A DNA stretch of 64,000 bases from Fluviicoccus keumensis (GTDB lineage: Bacteria; Pseudomonadota; Gammaproteobacteria; Pseudomonadales; Moraxellaceae), in the NCBI RefSeq assembly GCF_004217445.1, contig NZ_SHKX01000011.1:87428-151427 (forward strand). Direction: 5' to 3'. The position numbers and the translations under genes were made by a program. Shown here one piece after another: positions 61,051 through 64,000 of this stretch; the first letter of the stretch is position 1, and each line of letters begins with the position of its first letter. The notes below the pieces were generated by a model. It ran no database searches, was not told the DNA's origin, and worked only from the letters and a program-made list of their open reading frames with translations.

Positions 61051-61060
61051 CCATCCTTAA

Positions 61061-62851
61061 TCAGAGCAGTTCCGCCGGAATTTTCACCGGCATGTCCAGC
61101 AATTGCTGACCATGCGCCTTGCCCTGCGGGTCGATGCGCAGGCTGGCGATACCGCCGCCGCCCAGGGCGTTGGTCAGCAGGATGTTCAGCGCGTCCAGAC
61201 CCGGCAGCTCATAGATGTCGACCTTGCTCTTGTCGGCATCCAGCCAGTGCGCGCAGTACGCGCGCAGCGCGGCTTCGGTCAGGCTGGCGCGGATCCACGG
61301 CAGGTATTCCGGCTTGCGGGCAATGACGCCGATGTTCGAGGAATCGCCCTTGTCGCCGCTGCGGCACCAGGCCAGACGGATCAGCGGCACGGTGTGGGTG
61401 ACGGCGCTGTTATCGGCAACCGGGCCGACGGCATGGCGGGTCGGCGGCACAAAGCCGCCTTGGGCGGGAATCTCGACGGGAATGCGTTCGCCGTTGATGT
61501 CGAGGCTGACCGGCACCCCGGCCTTGGCGACGACACACGAGAACAGGCGCACCACGGGGGAGGGCTTCGGACGACCGCCCATGATGCCCGCCAAACCTGG
61601 CGCCATGCCGGTCGAGGCTTGGGCAATTTCGCTGGCCAGGAACATCAGGCCTTCCTTCGCCGGATAACGTGCCACCATGCGCACCGTCACTTCGCGCGAT
61701 TGGCGCATGACTGGATTGGCGTTGGCTCCGTAGGACTGTTCCGTACCGATGATTTCCACAAACGGTGACACCAGTTCCGGCACGCCGCGCTTGCGCAACA
61801 CCGCATTTACCTTGGTGAAGATGGCGTTGGCCACGCGCTCACCCTTGCGGGCGGCGTCAATGCCGATGATCACGAAACTGGCGATCAGGCGGAAGCCTTC
61901 GGGGTAGGTGGCGGAAACCTTATAGGTGTCGGTCGGCGGCAAGCCCTTCGCGCCGGAAACCTTCACCAGATTTTCGCCTACCTGCTCGACCTTGGCGGTG
62001 GAAAAGTCGCAGGTCACATCCGGCAGGAAGTAGGCTTGCGGATCGCCGATTTCATAGATCAGCTGTTCGGCCACGGTGGCTCGACTGACCAGACCGCCGG
62101 TCTTTTCCGGCTTGCTGATAATAAAGGAGCCGTCGGCGAAGCATTCCGCCACCGGGAATCCCATGTTTTCGTAGCCGGGCACGCTTTCCCAGTCGGTGAA
62201 GTTGCCGCCGGTGCACTGCGCGCCGCATTCGATGATGTGGCCGGCCAACGAACCTTGCGCCAGCTTGTCGTAATCGTCCAGCGACCAGCCGAACTCGTGC
62301 AGCAGCGGCCCCAATACCACGGCGGAATCGACCACGCGGCCGGTAATGACGATATCCGCGCCTTGCGCCAGCGCATCGCGCACCGGCACGCCGCCCAGAT
62401 AGGCGTTCATGCTCACCAGCATCGGCGGCATGGTTTCGCCGGAGAACATCTCGCGGGTATCGGCATCCCGGTAGGCCTGCTGTTGCGGCGTCAGGTCGTC
62501 ACCCAGCACCACGGCCACCTTCAGGTTCAGCCCGGCGTCGTTGATCAGTTTCACCAGCGCGTCGCGGCAGGCGAGGGGGTTCACGCCGCCGGCGTTGCTG
62601 ATCACCTTGATCTTCTTCTCGGCGATTTCCGGCAGCAGGCGCGCCATCACCTGGGTCACGAAGTCGGTAGCGTATCCGGCTTCCGGATTCTTCATCCGCG
62701 CACCGGCCATGATCGACATGGTGATTTCGGCCAGGTAGTCGAAGACGAGGTAATCGATCTGGGTCTGGCGGACCAGTTGGAAGGCGGCGGTGTTGGTGTC
62801 GCCCCAGAAGCCGGAGGCGCAGCCGATGCGGATGGAGGGTTTGCTGGTCAT
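61061..62851 (-). CDS. atuA: AtuA family (DUF1446) protein
   Basis: 596 residues, IRIGCASGFWGDTNTAAFQLVRQ... with CRSGDKGDSSNIGVIAR near residue 490 and ALGGGGIASLRIDPQGK at the C-terminus. The protein is essential for growth on citronellol in Pseudomonas but has no assigned reaction. The two parts could be separate domains (DUF1446 about 1-360; C-terminal domain about 480-590). First gene of the minus-strand atu operon. Confidence 0.9.
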   Translation of the reverse strand: MTSKPSIRIGCASGFWGDTNTAAFQLVRQTQIDYLVFDYLAEITMSIMAGARMKNPEAGYATDFVTQVMARLLPEIAEKKIKVISNAGGVNPLACRDALVKLINDAGLNLKVAVVLGDDLTPQQQAYRDADTREMFSGETMPPMLVSMNAYLGGVPVRDALAQGADIVITGRVVDSAVVLGPLLHEFGWSLDDYDKLAQGSLAGHIIECGAQCTGGNFTDWESVPGYENMGFPVAECFADGSFIISKPEKTGGLVSRATVAEQLIYEIGDPQAYFLPDVTCDFSTAKVEQVGENLVKVSGAKGLPPTDTYKVSATYPEGFRLIASFVIIGIDAARKGERVANAIFTKVNAVLRKRGVPELVSPFVEIIGTEQSYGANANPVMRQSREVTVRMVARYPAKEGLMFLASEIAQASTGMAPGLAGIMGGRPKPSPVVRLFSCVVAKAGVPVSLDINGERIPVEIPAQGGFVPPTRHAVGPVADNSAVTHTVPLIRLAWCRSGDKGDSSNIGVIARKPEYLPWIRASLTEAALRAYCAHWLDADKSKVDIYELPGLDALNILLTNALGGGGIASLRIDPQGKAHGQQLLDMPVKIPAELL

Positions 62852-62898
62852 GGAACAGGTCCTGTCAGATGGCGTTCATCGAAGTGGGCATACCATAC

Positions 62899-62922
62899 CA
62901 AGCAAGTGCTTGCTTGAGCAAG
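62899..62922. promoter_or_regulatory. AtuR operator in the atuA-atuR gap
   Basis: CAAGCAAG-TG-CTTGCTTG is a perfect palindrome (62899-62916); a further GCAAG half-site (62918-62922) makes an overlapping CTTGC-TTGA-GCAAG repeat. On the minus strand TTGCTC and TATGGT (18-base spacing) around it could be the atuA promoter, so a bound TetR dimer would block polymerase. Confidence 0.65.
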
Positions 62923-63050
62923 TGGCAAAATTGCGTCATAATTGACCGCATGCAATAAGTTTTTGTTTTTGCGGGCGTAAGGGCAGGGATATGGTTTAAA
63001 CAGGCCGACTGCCCGGCTATCCTTTCGCAATTCTGTCATTCGGGGTGTGT

Positions 63051-63674
63051 ATGTTTTCCAAGGCAACGCAGGTCAAGAACCTGGACAAGATTCCCGCTTT
63101 CGGGACACTGGATGATTCACCGAGAGGGAGAGTCCTGCGGGCGGCGGCGCATCTGTTCCGTGTTCAGGGCTATGCCGGAACCACAGTTCGGGAGATTGCG
63201 GCGCTGGTGGGTATCCAGTCCGGCAGTCTGTTCCATCATTTCCGCAGTAAGGAGGAAATCCTGTTTGTGGTGATGCGCGAAATCATCGTCTACAACACGG
63301 TGGTCTTGCAGGAAGTCGTGGAAGGGATTACCGATCCGCGGACCAAGCTGCGCGCAGTCATCCAGGCTGAACTGAATGCGATTAACGGCATTACCCGTGA
63401 CGCCATGACCGTTCTGGTGTTTGAATGGGGATCGGTATCCCGCGAGCACAAGGAACAGCTGGAAAGCCTGCGTCAGGAATATGAAGAGATCTGGATCAAG
63501 GCGCTGGCGGGCAGCGGCCTGGAAGAGACGATGGCTGGCTCGCCGTCGGTTCGCCGTTCATTGCTGCGGGGCGCCATTGCCTGGACAGCCACCTGGTATC
63601 GGCGGGATGGCTCCATCAGCATTGAAGGATTGGCCGATATTGTCTTGGGTATGGCGTTGGGCGGTGCTGTTTGA
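63051..63674 (+). CDS. atuR: TetR-family repressor of the atu operon
   Basis: 207 residues. HTH VQGYAGTTVREIAALVGIQSGSLFHHFRSKEEILFVV at about 45-80, followed by the all-helical ligand-binding part. Divergent from atuA with a palindromic operator in the shared gap, as for Pseudomonas AtuR, whose inducer is an acyl-CoA of the pathway. ATG 63051 chosen; a GTG six bases earlier is in frame. Confidence 0.88.
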   Translation: MFSKATQVKNLDKIPAFGTLDDSPRGRVLRAAAHLFRVQGYAGTTVREIAALVGIQSGSLFHHFRSKEEILFVVMREIIVYNTVVLQEVVEGITDPRTKLRAVIQAELNAINGITRDAMTVLVFEWGSVSREHKEQLESLRQEYEEIWIKALAGSGLEETMAGSPSVRRSLLRGAIAWTATWYRRDGSISIEGLADIVLGMALGGAV

Positions 63675-63798
63675 GTTGTGTTTTGTCTTGCGCCAATAAT
63701 CGAAGTGATGATGGACGGAACTTACATGCGTTCGGATACCTCAGGACGCATTTTCACGTCATTCTTAAATCGGCAAGCTGAGACAAATAGAGGAATGA

Positions 63799-63804
63799 TA
63801 TAAT
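63799..63804 (+). promoter_or_regulatory. -10 element before the terminal lipoprotein gene
   Basis: A perfect TATAAT, 61 bases before the GTG start. No good -35 is seen. The whole 191-base stretch after atuR is A+T-rich and has no other gene. Confidence 0.4.
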
Positions 63805-63865
63805 CCGTCGTTAAAGATGCCATTTCGCTATAGCCATCTACTGTTTGATTGACATGGAGTGTTCT

Positions 63866-64000
63866 GTGCTAAATATTATTATTAGCTCTCTAGTAAATAA
63901 TTCTTGGCGGTCGATATTTTTCGGCTCCATTTGCGTGTTAGTTCTTGTTGCTTGTGATGATAATGCTCCGGGTCAGTCATCGTCTGAAGCCGAATCCGGT
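63866..64000 (+). CDS. lipoprotein, 5' part
   Basis: 45 codons up to the window edge, starting at GTG with GGAG six bases upstream (an in-frame ATG at 63854 is an alternative). A signal peptide with a hydrophobic core (SIFFGSICVLVLV) ends in the lipobox VLVAC, followed by acidic DDNAPG. The rest lies outside the window; function unknown. Confidence 0.6.
   Translation, partial: MLNIIISSLVNNSWRSIFFGSICVLVLVACDDNAPGQSSSEAESG

Overview
The window looks like a chromosomal stretch of a gammaproteobacterium, most likely Pseudomonadales. Complex I is encoded as nuoA-B-CD-E-F-G-H-I-J-K-L-M-N with nuoC and nuoD fused. An aspartate aminotransferase gene sits next to uvrB, as I recall from Moraxellaceae, and a complete acyclic-terpene-utilisation (atu) cluster has the Pseudomonas order. 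I see no LexA-type box in front of uvrB. The genus assignment is an inference.

Layout. 1-4574: 3' end of a Big_1 (invasin-like Ig) protein, a small beta-barrel outer-membrane protein, purU with an overlapping MFS transporter, and tusA. 4576-9291: MATE exporter, glutaryl-CoA dehydrogenase, MaoC hydratase, DUF3422 membrane protein. 9401-15407: tRNA-Asn, glutathione S-transferase, aspartate aminotransferase, uvrB, and a PAS-PAS-GGDEF diguanylate cyclase. 15664-17291: olsB-olsA, the ornithine-lipid pair, behind a good Pho box. 17307-21648: metallo-hydrolase, SDR, DUF945 protein, dapE. 21813-26914: a branched-chain amino acid ABC transporter (substrate-binding lipoprotein, terminator, a small unknown gene, livH-M-G-F). 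27128-41969: the nuo operon. 42052-43254: DUF2721 protein and a YgiD-type dioxygenase.

43432-51269: a compact integrative element of about 7.8 kb inserted at the 3' end of tRNA-Lys(UUU). It has a P4-type integrase, an unknown coiled-coil protein, an AlpA-like regulator, two small unknown proteins, a TOPRIM-DUF927 primase/helicase and a small Cys-pair protein, with no recognisable cargo. Twelve exact copies of a 9-bp iteron lie beyond the primase/helicase gene, and a second, different repeat field lies next to the integrase. Matching 20-bp motif pairs occur at both ends and look like integrase arm sites. The plan recalls phage P4 (helicase-primase gene flanked by two iteron loci), but the sequences appear distinct. 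This is the strongest candidate for something undescribed.

51485-63674: atuH-G-F-E-D-C-B-A on the minus strand with the TetR-type atuR divergent from atuA. A perfect 8+8 palindrome lies in the atuR-atuA gap. Every wider gap in the distal half of the operon carries an inverted repeat; two families have the GTAG head typical of REP elements. The window ends in the first codons of a lipoprotein gene.

Together the genes point to an aerobic heterotroph that takes up branched-chain amino acids, degrades glutarate/lysine-type and terpenoid acyl-CoAs, feeds NADH to complex I, and probably replaces phospholipids with ornithine lipids when phosphate is scarce.
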